NCBI GenBank assembly: GCA_021809565.1
Contig: JAJZKG010000006.1
Span: 1 to 44,611, forward strand
DNA length: 44,611 bases
Origin: a bacterium
GTDB lineage: Bacteria > Patescibacteria > Dojkabacteria > JAKAPS01 > JAJZLI01
Reading direction: 5' to 3'
Positions 37,741-44,611 of this stretch are shown in pieces. Each line of letters begins with the position of its first letter. The first letter of the stretch is position 1. Below the pieces are notes generated by a model. It was not told the DNA's origin, did no database searches, and worked only from the letters and a program-made list of their open reading frames with translations. Position numbers and translations under genes: made by a program.

Positions 37741-39355
37741 CTTGATATTCACCTCCTTTATTTTTTATACCATTTGAAATAAACTCGACAAACAAAGGAT
37801 GTGGAGACAAAGGTTTTGACTTGAACTCAGGATGAAATTGTACTCCTACAAAGAATGGATGATTTTTAAGTTCCATTATTTCAACAAGTTTGGAATCTGG
37901 TGATAAACCACTAAATACAATCCCTAACTTCTCAAAAATTTTTCTATATTTGTTGTTAAATTCATACCTGTGCCTATGGCGTTCTGATATTTTCTCTTTT
38001 TTATATGCTTTATATGCTACACTATCTTTCGAAAGAACACATTCCCAAGCACCGAGTCTCATGCTCCCTCCGTAATCTTTAGCTAGCAATTTTTTCTCCT
38101 GATCGGGCATAATATGTATGATTGGATCTGGTGTTTTAGGGTTTACTTCTTCTGAATTAGCTTTTTTAAGACCAATAACATTTCTTGCAAATTCTACTGC
38201 TGCAAGTTGCATGCCATAACAAAGACCAAAATATGGGATATTATTTTCCCTGGCATACCTAATGGCTTTAATCTTTCCTTCTATCCCTCTTTCCCCAAAA
38301 CCTCCTGGAACAATAATTCCATTACAAGTTTTAAGGACATTCATATTTATATTTTCAGAATCTAACCATTTTATTTTAAAATTGATTTTTTCACTCCAAC
38401 ATGCAATTTTAATTGATTCTACAACTGATACATATGCATCTTCTAAAGAGAATGAACCACTAGTATGATATTTTCCAACCATTCCTATTGTTATGTTTTT
38501 TTTATAGTTTGTATCTATAGAAGATATAAGTGCCTTCCAATCTTCCATATTGATATCTTTGGATTTGAGATTAAGGAAATCAAGTACTTTTATATCTAAT
38601 TTCTGTAGGTAAAAATTATATGGAACTTTATAAATACTTGATACATCTGTGTTTGAAAATACACAATCCTCTTCTACATTAGTTGCAACTGCAATTTTTT
38701 TTCTCCTAAGTTTATCAATGGGTGAGTCTGATCTCCCAACAATTATATCTGGAAATATACCTCTTTGATTAAGATGCATAACAGATTGCTGTGTGGGTTT
38801 TGTTTTCATTTCTCCTATACTTTTTGGTACAGGAAGATAGGATATATGTATATGTAGTAGATCATCTTTTAACTTTCTTTTCAGATATCTTTCAGCTTCA
38901 TAATATATATCATTCTGGTATTCACCAATAGTTCCACCTATTTCTATTATTAAGATTTCATCATGGTTGTATGCTTCTTCTATCCTTGAAACAATTTCAT
39001 CTCTTATATGAGGAATTACTTCTACACAAGCACCATCATATTTTAAATTACGTTCATTTTGAATAACCTTAGAATATATCTGTCCTGTGGTAATAGCATT
39101 AATTCTTGAAACATTTATCCCCATAAATCTTTCGTAGTGCCCTCCATCCATATCCATCTCATATCCATCATCTGTGACAAAAACCTCCCCATGTTCAATT
39201 GGGTTCATAGTACCAGCATCTATGTTTATATAAGGATCACACTTTAAAAATGAGACCTTATATCCTTGCTTTTCAAGAAGCAATCCCAAAGATGCGGCAG
39301 TTATTCCTTTTCCAATTCCAGAGATTACACCTCCAGAGATAAATATTAGCTTCAT
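37727..39355 (-). CDS. pyrG: CTP synthase
   Basis: Makes CTP from UTP with glutamine or ammonia. The N-terminal synthase domain has the P-loop-like SGGVISGIGKGITAASLGLLL (7-27), KCDPYINIDAGTMNP (about 38-52) and HGEVFVTDDGYEMDMDGGHYERF. The C-terminal glutamine amidotransferase domain has PGGFGERGIEGK, the nucleophile Cys in GLCYGMQLA, and GVQFHPEF with the catalytic His-Glu. Length 542 is typical. It is first of the pyrG-dcd-glyA-folD operon, which links CTP production to dUMP and one-carbon supply. There is no obvious Shine-Dalgarno site before its ATG. Confidence 0.98.
   Translation of the reverse strand: MKLIFISGGVISGIGKGITAASLGLLLEKQGYKVSFLKCDPYINIDAGTMNPIEHGEVFVTDDGYEMDMDGGHYERFMGINVSRINAITTGQIYSKVIQNERNLKYDGACVEVIPHIRDEIVSRIEEAYNHDEILIIEIGGTIGEYQNDIYYEAERYLKRKLKDDLLHIHISYLPVPKSIGEMKTKPTQQSVMHLNQRGIFPDIIVGRSDSPIDKLRRKKIAVATNVEEDCVFSNTDVSSIYKVPYNFYLQKLDIKVLDFLNLKSKDINMEDWKALISSIDTNYKKNITIGMVGKYHTSGSFSLEDAYVSVVESIKIACWSEKINFKIKWLDSENINMNVLKTCNGIIVPGGFGERGIEGKIKAIRYARENNIPYFGLCYGMQLAAVEFARNVIGLKKANSEEVNPKTPDPIIHIMPDQEKKLLAKDYGGSMRLGAWECVLSKDSVAYKAYKKEKISERHRHRYEFNNKYRKIFEKLGIVFSGLSPDSKLVEIMELKNHPFFVGVQFHPEFKSKPLSPHPLFVEFISNGIKNKGGEYQDGAL
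37749..37759 (-). promoter_or_regulatory. Strong Shine-Dalgarno site of dcd
   Basis: The minus strand reads AAAGGAGGTGA, a near-perfect complement of the 16S tail, 8-9 nt before the ATG at 37740 and inside the end of pyrG. It is the strongest such site seen in the window. Confidence 0.85.
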
Positions 39356-39428
39356 ACAATGATGAGAGGATAATGTAAAAAACGCTTTTTGTCAAATTTA
39401 CATAAAATATATGATAGACTATGTATAT

Positions 39429-40013
39429 ATGAAAAACAGGCAATTTTTCTACCTATTTACAAGATATATATCTATACCCTTTATTGCAATATTAATAGTA
39501 TTACTCATTGTATATATAAACCAAAGTCACAAAGTTAACAAAACTGTAACCAACAATCCAACATCCATATATAAAAATGGAAGTCTATATGTAGATAAAA
39601 ATACAGATGGAGATGTTATCACTAAAGCTGAGGCATTTTTGTTAAGAGCAAATGAATATTCCAAGATAATGCAAATTAATGGAATCAATATATCTCTAAA
39701 AGAGGCTTCCACACAAAAACAAGAAAATGCAGGTTTAATGTATTTGAAAACAATGCCAATAGATCAAGGCATGATATTCTATTTTAAAAACTATAAAATC
39801 CACCCTTTTTGGATGGCCAATACTTTAATCCCTTTGGATATGCTATTTATATCAAACAATCTCACTATTAATCAAATAATAGTGGCACACCCTTGTATAG
39901 GTATTTATTGTAAAATTCTTTATCCAGATTACAATTCTAAATATGTTATAGAAGTTACACCTCAATTTGTAAATACATACAATATTAAAATAGGGCAAAA
40001 TATATCACTATAA
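39429..40013 (+). CDS. DUF192 protein with N-terminal membrane anchor
   Basis: The C-terminal domain follows the DUF192 scheme: QGMIFYFKNYKIHPFWMANT (about 113-132; the family has R-G-M-x-F-x-F and FWMKNT), LIPLDMLFIS, then YVIEVTPQFVNTYNIKIGQ, which corresponds to the family's Y-V-L-E-x-x-x-G-x-x-x-x-x-x-I-x-x-G-D. The N-terminus carries one membrane segment (about 8-32). The function of the family is unknown. The start may be the ATG at 39411 instead. I prefer 39429 (194 residues) because TGATAGACT lies 8 nt upstream of it. It is divergent from pyrG. Confidence 0.8.
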   Translation: MKNRQFFYLFTRYISIPFIAILIVLLIVYINQSHKVNKTVTNNPTSIYKNGSLYVDKNTDGDVITKAEAFLLRANEYSKIMQINGINISLKEASTQKQENAGLMYLKTMPIDQGMIFYFKNYKIHPFWMANTLIPLDMLFISNNLTINQIIVAHPCIGIYCKILYPDYNSKYVIEVTPQFVNTYNIKIGQNISL

Positions 40014-40034
40014 TTTAATTTTTAAGATACTTTA

Positions 40035-40043
40035 TGTTAGAAT
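40035..40043 (+). promoter_or_regulatory. Candidate promoter of the tRNA-His/Arg unit
   Basis: TGTTAGAAT matches the extended -10 form. Transcription would start near 40050, 40 nt before tRNA-His. Between lies TCTGGATCTTAATCTAGATA, rich in the GATCTAGATC-type motif. Confidence 0.45.
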
Positions 40044-40088
40044 TAGTAGGTCTGGATCTTAATCTAGATATAGATCTTTTAGTTAAAT

Positions 40089-40165
40089 GGTGAATGTAGC
40101 TCAGTTGGTAGAGCGACCGCCTGTGGAGCGGTAGGTCGTGGGTTCAAACCCCACCATTTACCCCA
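40089..40165 (+). tRNA. tRNA-His (anticodon GTG), with encoded G-1 and CCA
   Basis: Acceptor GTGAATG/CATTTAC, anticodon arm ACCGC-CTGTGGA-GCGGT, T arm GTGGG-TTCAAAC-CCCAC. An extra 5' G at 40089 faces the C discriminator at 40162, the identity pair for His. CCA is encoded at 40163-40165. Confidence 0.95.
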
Positions 40166-40176
40166 GAAAATACTAT

Positions 40177-40249
40177 GCTTTCGTAGCTTAATGGATAAAG
40201 CAACTCCCTTCTAAGGAGAAGAGTGCAGGTTCGAATCCTGCCGAGAGCG
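40177..40249 (+). tRNA. tRNA-Arg (anticodon TCT)
   Basis: 73-nt cloverleaf: acceptor GCTTTCG/CGAGAGC (one T-G pair), anticodon arm ACTCC-CTTCTAA-GGAGA with an A-A mismatch at its base, T arm GCAGG-TTCGAAT-CCTGC. The anticodon TCT reads AGA/AGG. The discriminator is G, and no CCA is encoded. Confidence 0.92.
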
Positions 40250-40441
40250 ATTATTTTGCACTTATAGGAACTTAATTAAATGTAATTTTGAGTTAATTAT
40301 TTAAGTAAGATCTTATATTGTGAGAAAATATTAATTCCTCCACCAATAACTTAACAATATCATTGTAAAATAAATTTTTTTTCAAATAATCATACACTAT
40401 ATTTCTACGAGTTTAATAGATTAATAATAAAATAAAACAAG

Positions 40442-40450
40442 TGCTATAAT
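40442..40450 (+). promoter_or_regulatory. Extended -10 promoter in the tRNA gap
   Basis: TGCTATAAT is identical to the BI-1 promoter box. It may drive a small ORF whose ATG lies 8 nt downstream, a small RNA, or the tRNA-Arg at 40556. Confidence 0.5.
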
Positions 40451-40458
40451 GGTATGTA

Positions 40459-40542
40459 ATGAATATTAAATCACAACTATATAGTGAATTATACTGGAAA
40501 ACAATGACATGGTGTGATTGCTTTTATACTAAAAAACAATGA
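40459..40542 (+). CDS. Possible 27-residue small protein
   Basis: An ATG placed 8 nt after a TGCTATAAT box opens a 27-codon frame ending in TGA. The protein begins MNIKSQLYSELYWK and has a C-x-C pair (residues 19 and 21, WCDCFY). The only support is its position relative to the promoter, which matches the leaderless pattern elsewhere. It could be chance, with the transcript being only the leader of tRNA-Arg. Confidence 0.2.
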   Translation: MNIKSQLYSELYWKTMTWCDCFYTKKQ

Positions 40543-40555
40543 TAAGAGATTAATT

Positions 40556-40630
40556 GCTCCTGTGGTGAAATGGATATCACGATAGTCTTCGGAACTATTA
40601 TTGGGGGTTCGAATCCCTCTGGGAGCGCCA
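40556..40630 (+). tRNA. tRNA-Arg (anticodon TCG), with encoded CCA
   Basis: Acceptor GCTCCTG/TGGGAGC, anticodon arm ATAGT-CTTCGGA-ACTAT, T arm GGGGG-TTCGAAT-CCCTC. The anticodon TCG reads CGN codons. The discriminator is G, and CCA is encoded at 40628-40630. Confidence 0.93.
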
Positions 40631-40720
40631 ATTTTTTTTCATTCAATGTATAAATATAATACTTACACATATTACCACTATAGATTTAACCTGTGTAATT
40701 AATGGAGTTGACACGTTACT

Positions 40721-40792
40721 TGAGGGCACTGGGATTCGAACCCAGAACCAACAGCTTAAGAGGCTGATGCTCTACCGTTGAGCTATACCCTC
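40721..40792 (-). tRNA. tRNA-Lys (anticodon CTT)
   Basis: Minus-strand 72-nt cloverleaf: acceptor GAGGGTA/TGCCCTC, anticodon arm TCAGC-CTCTTAA-GCTGT, T arm CTGGG-TTCGAAT-CCCAG. The anticodon CTT reads AAG. The discriminator is A, and no CCA is encoded. Confidence 0.92.
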
Positions 40793-40836
40793 ACATGATC
40801 TATAATTGTCTCATATAGTAGGCTTTATTTACAAGT

Positions 40837-40846
40837 GATCTAGGTC
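40837..40846. repeat. GATCTAGGTC variant of the palindromic motif
   Basis: A near-palindrome related to GATCTAGATC, upstream of the GT4 gene in a 100-nt gap. It continues as CGAG. See the other copies at 28533, 32853 and 44132. Confidence 0.3.
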
Positions 40847-40892
40847 CGAGAGTAGGTAAGATATTTAACCTATTTTTTACATCCAAAATAAA

Positions 40893-41957
40893 ATGAATAA
40901 ATACAATATAGCAATCATAGCTAAAGATATACTAAACAAAGAAGAAACAGGTATTGAAAATTATACTATTAACATCCTTAAAGAATTTGATAAATATACT
41001 AATTTTAGCTTTACTGTATATATAAACCATAAATATGAAGGATACAAATACAAAAATATAAGATTCAAGTATATTAAAAATAAACCATTTTGGATGCACT
41101 TATATCTCCCTTTACAACTCAGAAAAGATAAACCAGATTTGATTTTTTCACCTATACCATCAATTCCATTAATCACACAAGTTAAATCTATAGTAGTGGT
41201 ACACGATCTGTCATTCAAATATATGCAACAAAAAGGGATTAAAACAGCAAGGTTCTTTATTAAACATTCAATAGATACAGCAACAAAGGTAATAGCTGTA
41301 TCTAACTTTACTAAAAATCAAATATTAAATAATTTTAAAATTAAAGAAGATAAAATTAAAATTATATATGAATCATGTGATAGAGATTTGTATACATTTG
41401 AGAAAAAAAAGCGAGTTTCAGGAGTATTAAAAGTCCTTTGTGTCGGAACAATAAATAAGAGAAAGAATTTTACTCATATAGTTAAAACTATTCCTGTACT
41501 AAAGAAAAAATTTAATACTGTAAAATTAACAATTATAGGAAAATTTGATGATGATTATGTTAATTTACAAAAGACAATTAAAGATTTAGGAGTAGAGAAT
41601 GATGTAATCATAACAGGATACGTATCAAATATTAATTTAGTAGACTATTTTCATAAAAATGATGTATTTGTATATGCTTCAAAAGAAGAAGGCTTTGGAA
41701 TCCCCATATTAGAAGCTTATTCTTCAGGTACACCAGTAGTAACATCCAACGTGTCTGCAACTAAAGAGATTGGAGAGTCTGCATCAGTTCTTGTAGATCC
41801 AAATAACTTTTTTGATATTGCAGATGGTATTATTGCAGCCTACAAAAATAGTGATAAACTAATACAATTAGGACTTATTGAAGTTAAAAAATATACATGG
41901 GAACAAACATCAAAAGAGATAATAAATCTGATATATGAAACTATTACTCTTTCCTAA
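40893..41957 (+). CDS. Family 4 glycosyltransferase
   Basis: Cytoplasmic retaining GT-B enzyme of 354 residues. The N-terminal domain has TGIENYTINILK (about 19-30), VVVHDLSFKYM and IAVSNFTKNQIL. The donor domain has VLCVGTINKRKNF (about 184-196), TIIGKFDD, and ASKEEGFGIPILEAYSSGTPVVTSN (about 266-290), which holds the E-x-x-x-x-x-x-E motif for the sugar nucleotide. GDP-mannose is a plausible donor, since a manC-like gene is in the window, but the donor cannot be read from sequence. There is no membrane segment. It overlaps the convergent DedA gene by 14 nt. Confidence 0.9.
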   Translation: MNKYNIAIIAKDILNKEETGIENYTINILKEFDKYTNFSFTVYINHKYEGYKYKNIRFKYIKNKPFWMHLYLPLQLRKDKPDLIFSPIPSIPLITQVKSIVVVHDLSFKYMQQKGIKTARFFIKHSIDTATKVIAVSNFTKNQILNNFKIKEDKIKIIYESCDRDLYTFEKKKRVSGVLKVLCVGTINKRKNFTHIVKTIPVLKKKFNTVKLTIIGKFDDDYVNLQKTIKDLGVENDVIITGYVSNINLVDYFHKNDVFVYASKEEGFGIPILEAYSSGTPVVTSNVSATKEIGESASVLVDPNNFFDIADGIIAAYKNSDKLIQLGLIEVKKYTWEQTSKEIINLIYETITLS

Positions 41958-42561
41958 CATTTCTTACATGTCTTACTATAAGGAAGATTAGACCAAGTAT
42001 AGTTACAATAAGTATATAGTTAGATAAAGATTCTATAATTTTTGCAAAATATTGCCAATGTGATCCAAATAAGAATCCTATGTAGGTAAGTACTATAGAC
42101 CAGATTAATGATCCTATAAATGTATATAGAACAAATTTTTTGAAATTCATTCTAGCTATTCCTGCTGGAAAAGATATAAACGTTCTAAAAACAGGAAGAA
42201 ACCTAGAAACCAGTATAGTCATGTCTCCATACTTTAAGAACCATAAGTGCGCAGTCTTAAGATCTGCCTTACTGATAAATAAATATTTTCCATATTTTTC
42301 TAAGAACTCTTCCCCGAGAGTTCCAATATAATATGACAATACAGATCCAAGAAGATTCCCTAATGTTCCAATGATAACAACTAGATAAAAATTTAATTTA
42401 CCAAAAGATACTAAGAATCCAGAAAAGGTCATAACAACCTCAGATGGGATTGGAATATTTAAACTCTCCAGAGTCATAAAAAGAAAAATTCCTGTATATG
42501 AGAACTTAGTTATTATATGAATAATCAAGTTACTTATTGTAATAATAATACTACTAGACAT
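41944..42561 (-). CDS. DedA family membrane protein
   Basis: 205-residue VTT-domain protein that is closer to the family consensus than the paralogue at 6247-6927. Visible elements are MTLESLNIPIPSEVVMTFSG (about 29-48; the E-x-x-x-x-P-x-P-x-E re-entrant loop), SYYIGTLGEEFLEKYGKY, and SRFLPVFRTFISFPAGIARMNF (about 119-140; the R-F-x-P-x-x-R and A-G motif intact). C-terminal membrane segments follow. Probable role: lipid or undecaprenyl-phosphate translocation. TATATA lies 6 nt before the ATG, which suggests a leaderless transcript. Confidence 0.92.
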   Translation of the reverse strand: MSSSIIITISNLIIHIITKFSYTGIFLFMTLESLNIPIPSEVVMTFSGFLVSFGKLNFYLVVIIGTLGNLLGSVLSYYIGTLGEEFLEKYGKYLFISKADLKTAHLWFLKYGDMTILVSRFLPVFRTFISFPAGIARMNFKKFVLYTFIGSLIWSIVLTYIGFLFGSHWQYFAKIIESLSNYILIVTILGLIFLIVRHVRNVRKE

Positions 42562-42567
42562 TTTGGG

Positions 42568-42573
42568 TATATA
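42568..42573 (-). promoter_or_regulatory. -10 box of the DedA gene (leaderless)
   Basis: The minus strand reads TATATA, CCCAAA and then the ATG at 42561. The surroundings are AT-rich, so this call is weaker than those for uvrB and the BI-1 gene. Confidence 0.35.
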
Positions 42574-42664
42574 TAATATATAAAGAAGTATACAATATGA
42601 TACAAAATTTTGATATAATGCGAGTTTATAATTAGATTAATGCATTATTAACTTAAATATACTA

Positions 42665-42670
42665 TATACA
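42665..42670 (+). promoter_or_regulatory. -10 box of the zinc-ribbon/tig/clpP operon
   Basis: TATACA lies 8 nt before the ATG at 42679. There is no Shine-Dalgarno site, which fits a leaderless first gene. Confidence 0.35.
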
Positions 42671-42678
42671 TACAAAAT

Positions 42679-43149
42679 ATGACAAAAATAAAAAAAGACA
42701 AAACCATAAAAAATGAGGGAATCTCTAAACCTCTTAATATTGATGATGAAGAACCAATAATAGGTGATGACAGAGAGGAGGATATGGACAATATATTTCT
42801 AGATGAAGATATTATAGTTGACACAATACCTGATGTTGCAATAGATGAGAGTACTGACGAAGAATTAATAGATATTCCTGAAATTCCTATAGTTACAGAA
42901 GACATTCCTAATATAGCATCAGATATTAAGGTTGTTAAGTGTGTTAATTGCAAAGAAGACGTTTTAGAAGCCGATTTTTGCCCAATATGTGGAAAACCTC
43001 TAAAAAAGAAGACAAAAGTTAAAAGAAATACTGATCTACTAGATACAGAAAGAGATACATTACATGACAATGATTTCTTTGAAGAAGAGGATGAATATAT
43101 ATCTAACATTACTTCTAAGCTCAAGGATGAAGAATATTATGAAGGGTAA
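42679..43149 (+). CDS. Acidic protein with central zinc ribbon, unknown function
   Basis: 156 residues. A basic N-terminus (TKIKKDKTIKNE) leads into a strongly acidic, probably disordered stretch (21-83), then a CxxC-CxxC zinc ribbon (C88, C91, C101, C104; CVNCKEDV and CPICGKPL), a Lys-rich segment (109-116) and a second acidic tail. I know no named family for it. It heads an apparent operon with trigger factor and clpP. Its last codons overlap the tig start by 11 nt. A role as a chaperone or protease cofactor is possible but only inferred from position. Confidence 0.8.
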   Translation: MTKIKKDKTIKNEGISKPLNIDDEEPIIGDDREEDMDNIFLDEDIIVDTIPDVAIDESTDEELIDIPEIPIVTEDIPNIASDIKVVKCVNCKEDVLEADFCPICGKPLKKKTKVKRNTDLLDTERDTLHDNDFFEEEDEYISNITSKLKDEEYYEG

Positions 43150-44155
43150 AGAAACTACTAAAATCCAAGGATCTAAAAAACCTAGACTTAAAGAGTCAAA
43201 ATCTACAGATATACAAATAACGAACACTAATAGAGGCGAAAAATCTAGTATTACATTTACTGTAAAAATTTCAAAAGGATTAATAAAGAAAACTGTAGAT
43301 GAGGTAACTAATAACTATATAAAAAATACCGAGATAAAAGGTTTCAGAAAAGGAAATGCTCCTAGAGAACTAGTTTTCCAAAAATATAATGATATTATTT
43401 TTAAAGATTCATATGATAGGATTAATCATCTTATTAATGACTATATAGTGGATCAAATTAAAGATTTAATGAATATATCTTTAAATAAAGAATTTATTGA
43501 GGAGATGAGAAAAAATCACGATATAGAGTTAAATTTTTCAGGTTACACGAAACCTAAAATTAATAAAGTTAACTTAAAAAATATAAAAATACCAAGAAAA
43601 ACAGCGGAGGAAGAATATGAGAAGACAGTAGAGACGTATAAGAATCCCAAGACAGATGAAGAAAAAAATGCATATGCTAATTTTATAAAGAATAAAGATG
43701 TATCTATAGAGAATATTTTAGATAATATGATTATAGAAGCAATCATAGATGCCATACTGCTGAAAAGAGAAGATATTCCAGAATATATAATTACTAATTA
43801 TGTTACATCATCGATTGATAGAACAAAACAATTGACTGAAAGTAGAGGGATAGATATAAATGAATATTTCAAAGATATAGGGACAACATATGAAAAAGTT
43901 GTAAATAGTCTCGAACAGGATATAATAAAACAATTAAAATTAGATCTATTCATACAGGATTTTGCTGAAACTAATTCTATAACAGTAACTAAAGAAGATA
44001 TAGAAGAGAGGTTATCTAGTTTTACTCCTGATCAAATTGACCAAATAAAAAATGACCAATCAGGTTTAGAAGAAATATTTAACACAATATTGTATAATAA
44101 GGTAATGATTGCCTCAGTTAATATTGTTAAAGGACCTAGGTCCGAAGGAAACTAA
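43139..44155 (+). CDS. tig: Trigger factor without PPIase domain
   Basis: Ribosome-associated chaperone for nascent proteins. The ribosome-binding loop GFRKGNAP (about 68-75; the family has GFRxGxxP) is intact in an N-terminal domain of about 150 residues. The sequence then passes straight into the helical C-terminal arms (from about 185), without the FKBP-type PPIase domain and its GD-x-x-x-x-x-x-x-G-x-x-D-G pattern. Length is 338, against about 430 for full trigger factors. The start is uncertain: ATGs at 43127 and 43139 are both usable, the latter about 11 nt after AAGGA, and the frame is open back to 43064. clpP follows after 2 nt, as in many bacteria. Confidence 0.85.
   Translation: MKGKETTKIQGSKKPRLKESKSTDIQITNTNRGEKSSITFTVKISKGLIKKTVDEVTNNYIKNTEIKGFRKGNAPRELVFQKYNDIIFKDSYDRINHLINDYIVDQIKDLMNISLNKEFIEEMRKNHDIELNFSGYTKPKINKVNLKNIKIPRKTAEEEYEKTVETYKNPKTDEEKNAYANFIKNKDVSIENILDNMIIEAIIDAILLKREDIPEYIITNYVTSSIDRTKQLTESRGIDINEYFKDIGTTYEKVVNSLEQDIIKQLKLDLFIQDFAETNSITVTKEDIEERLSSFTPDQIDQIKNDQSGLEEIFNTILYNKVMIASVNIVKGPRSEGN
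44132..44143. repeat. 12-bp palindrome GGACCTAGGTCC at the end of tig
   Basis: A perfect palindrome within the last codons of tig, immediately before the clpP ribosome binding site. It shares the G-G-A-(C/T)-C-T-A-G pattern with GGATCTAGATCC in the rodA-ftsW gap. It is GC-rich for this genome. Confidence 0.4.
44144..44149 (+). promoter_or_regulatory. Shine-Dalgarno site of clpP
   Basis: GAAGGA lies 8 nt before the ATG at 44158, within the last codons of tig. It adjoins the GGACCTAGGTCC palindrome, which could hide it in a stem. Confidence 0.6.
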
Positions 44156-44157
44156 TA

Positions 44158-44611
44158 ATGAGTATTTTAATACCAACAGTAATAGAAAAGAGCTCTCAAG
44201 GAGAAAGGGCTTATGATATATATTCAAGACTACTAAAAGAAAGAATAGTTTTTTTAGGTGGAGTAATAGATGATGAGACTGCAAATCTGGTAATAGCACA
44301 ACTTTTATTCTTGCAGAAAGAAGATACTGTCAAAGATATTTCAATGTACATAAACTCTCCTGGAGGTTCAATAGATGCTGGTATGGCAATATATGATACG
44401 ATGAATCATATTCATCCAGATGTATCTACTATTGCTATAGGGATAGCAGCTTCCATGGGCGCATTCTTATTATCTTCTGGTAAAAAAGGAAAAAGATTTT
44501 CTCTCCCAAATTCTTCAATATTAATACATCAACCATTAGGTGGAGCAGAAGGACAAGCATCAGATATTGAGATTTCAGCAAGAAGAATATTGACTGCAAA
44601 AGATACTATTA
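44158..44611 (+). CDS. clpP: ATP-dependent Clp protease proteolytic subunit (partial)
   Basis: N-terminal 151 residues of ClpP, cut by the window end. The serine peptidase forms double heptamers that degrade proteins delivered by Clp ATPases. The start [20 protein letters not shown] is typical (family: M-(x)n-V-P-x-V-I-E-x-T-x-x-G-E-R-x-Y-D). Visible are [19 protein letters not shown], the nucleophile Ser in [11 protein letters not shown] (about 99-109) and the catalytic His in [13 protein letters not shown] (about 122-134). The catalytic Asp is beyond the end. Its gene follows tig after 2 nt with a clear ribosome binding site. Confidence 0.97.
   Translation, partial: MSILIPTVIEKSSQGERAYDIYSRLLKERIVFLGGVIDDETANLVIAQLLFLQKEDTVKDISMYINSPGGSIDAGMAIYDTMNHIHPDVSTIAIGIAASMGAFLLSSGKKGKRFSLPNSSILIHQPLGGAEGQASDIEISARRILTAKDTI

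Larger units (their letters stand above)
40250..40555. other. Gene-poor 306-nt gap between two tRNA-Arg genes
   Basis: Very AT-rich. The first 190 nt show no gene, repeat or stable stem that I can support. The rest contains a TGCTATAAT box (40442-40450) and a possible 27-codon ORF (40459-40542). Confidence 0.5.

Noticed and set aside
42648..43124. Long minus-strand open frame opposite the zinc-ribbon gene
   Set aside because: It is Ser/Ile-rich low-complexity sequence produced by reading the acidic gene backwards. The plus-strand frame has a real zinc ribbon and fits the operon.

Overview
The window is a dense, AT-rich bacterial chromosome segment (roughly 30% GC by eye, not computed) with short intergenic gaps, many overlapping genes and no insertion sequence, prophage or CRISPR array that I can see. 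Several traits suggest a small-genome bacterium of the Candidate Phyla Radiation (Patescibacteria): a eukaryote-type isoleucyl-tRNA synthetase, a trigger factor with no PPIase domain, an archaeal-style dUTPase, many short membrane-anchored proteins of unknown function, and a pilin-like surface protein. The phylum cannot be fixed from the sequence alone. TGA ends ftsA and ftsW, so this is the standard bacterial code, not the UGA=Gly code of Gracilibacteria/SR1.

Layout. 1-3940 (minus): divIB/ftsQ-ftsA-ftsZ, followed by a Fic-like gene whose active site is destroyed. 4014-6254: a pilin-like stalk carrying a Kelch-type propeller. 6247-7559 (minus): DedA and Bax-inhibitor-1 membrane proteins. 7649-9345: tRNA-Thr, tRNA-Gly, rhodanese, dUTPase, an anchored unknown protein and tRNA-Asp. 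9410-10995: two more anchored unknown proteins. 11144-18401: uvrB, an LCP cell-wall ligase, an anchored TolB-like propeller, uvrA. 18417-23875 (minus): mutS, a degenerate DUF4143 ATPase, mutL. 24029-28463: envelope glycan genes (GT2, manC-like, GT39-like) and a YtxH-like protein. 28638-35160: ileS, two SEDS genes (rodA, ftsW), murG. 35143-39355 (minus): pyrG-dcd-glyA-folD. 39429-40792: a DUF192 protein and four tRNAs. 40893-42561: GT4 and a second DedA. 42679-end: an acidic zinc-ribbon protein, trigger factor and clpP (cut by the window end).

How it works together. Division and wall growth are covered by FtsZ/FtsA/FtsQ, FtsW/RodA, MurG and LCP. Excision and mismatch repair are covered by UvrA/UvrB and MutS/MutL; this MutL carries the endonuclease motif. 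The pyrG-dcd-glyA-folD operon links CTP and dUMP formation to one-carbon supply, which points to thymidylate synthesis. The last three genes look like a protein-quality-control operon.

Two initiation modes are visible. Genes at the head of transcription units often have a -10 box, frequently extended (TGnTATAAT or TGnTAAAAT), 6-8 nt before the ATG, which implies leaderless mRNAs. Some genes inside operons and ileS have Shine-Dalgarno sites. I used these signals to correct several start codons. The most interesting items are the Kelch-bearing pilin-like protein with poly-G tracts, the Fic-like pseudoenzyme behind ftsZ, and the degenerate ATPase wedged between mutS and mutL.
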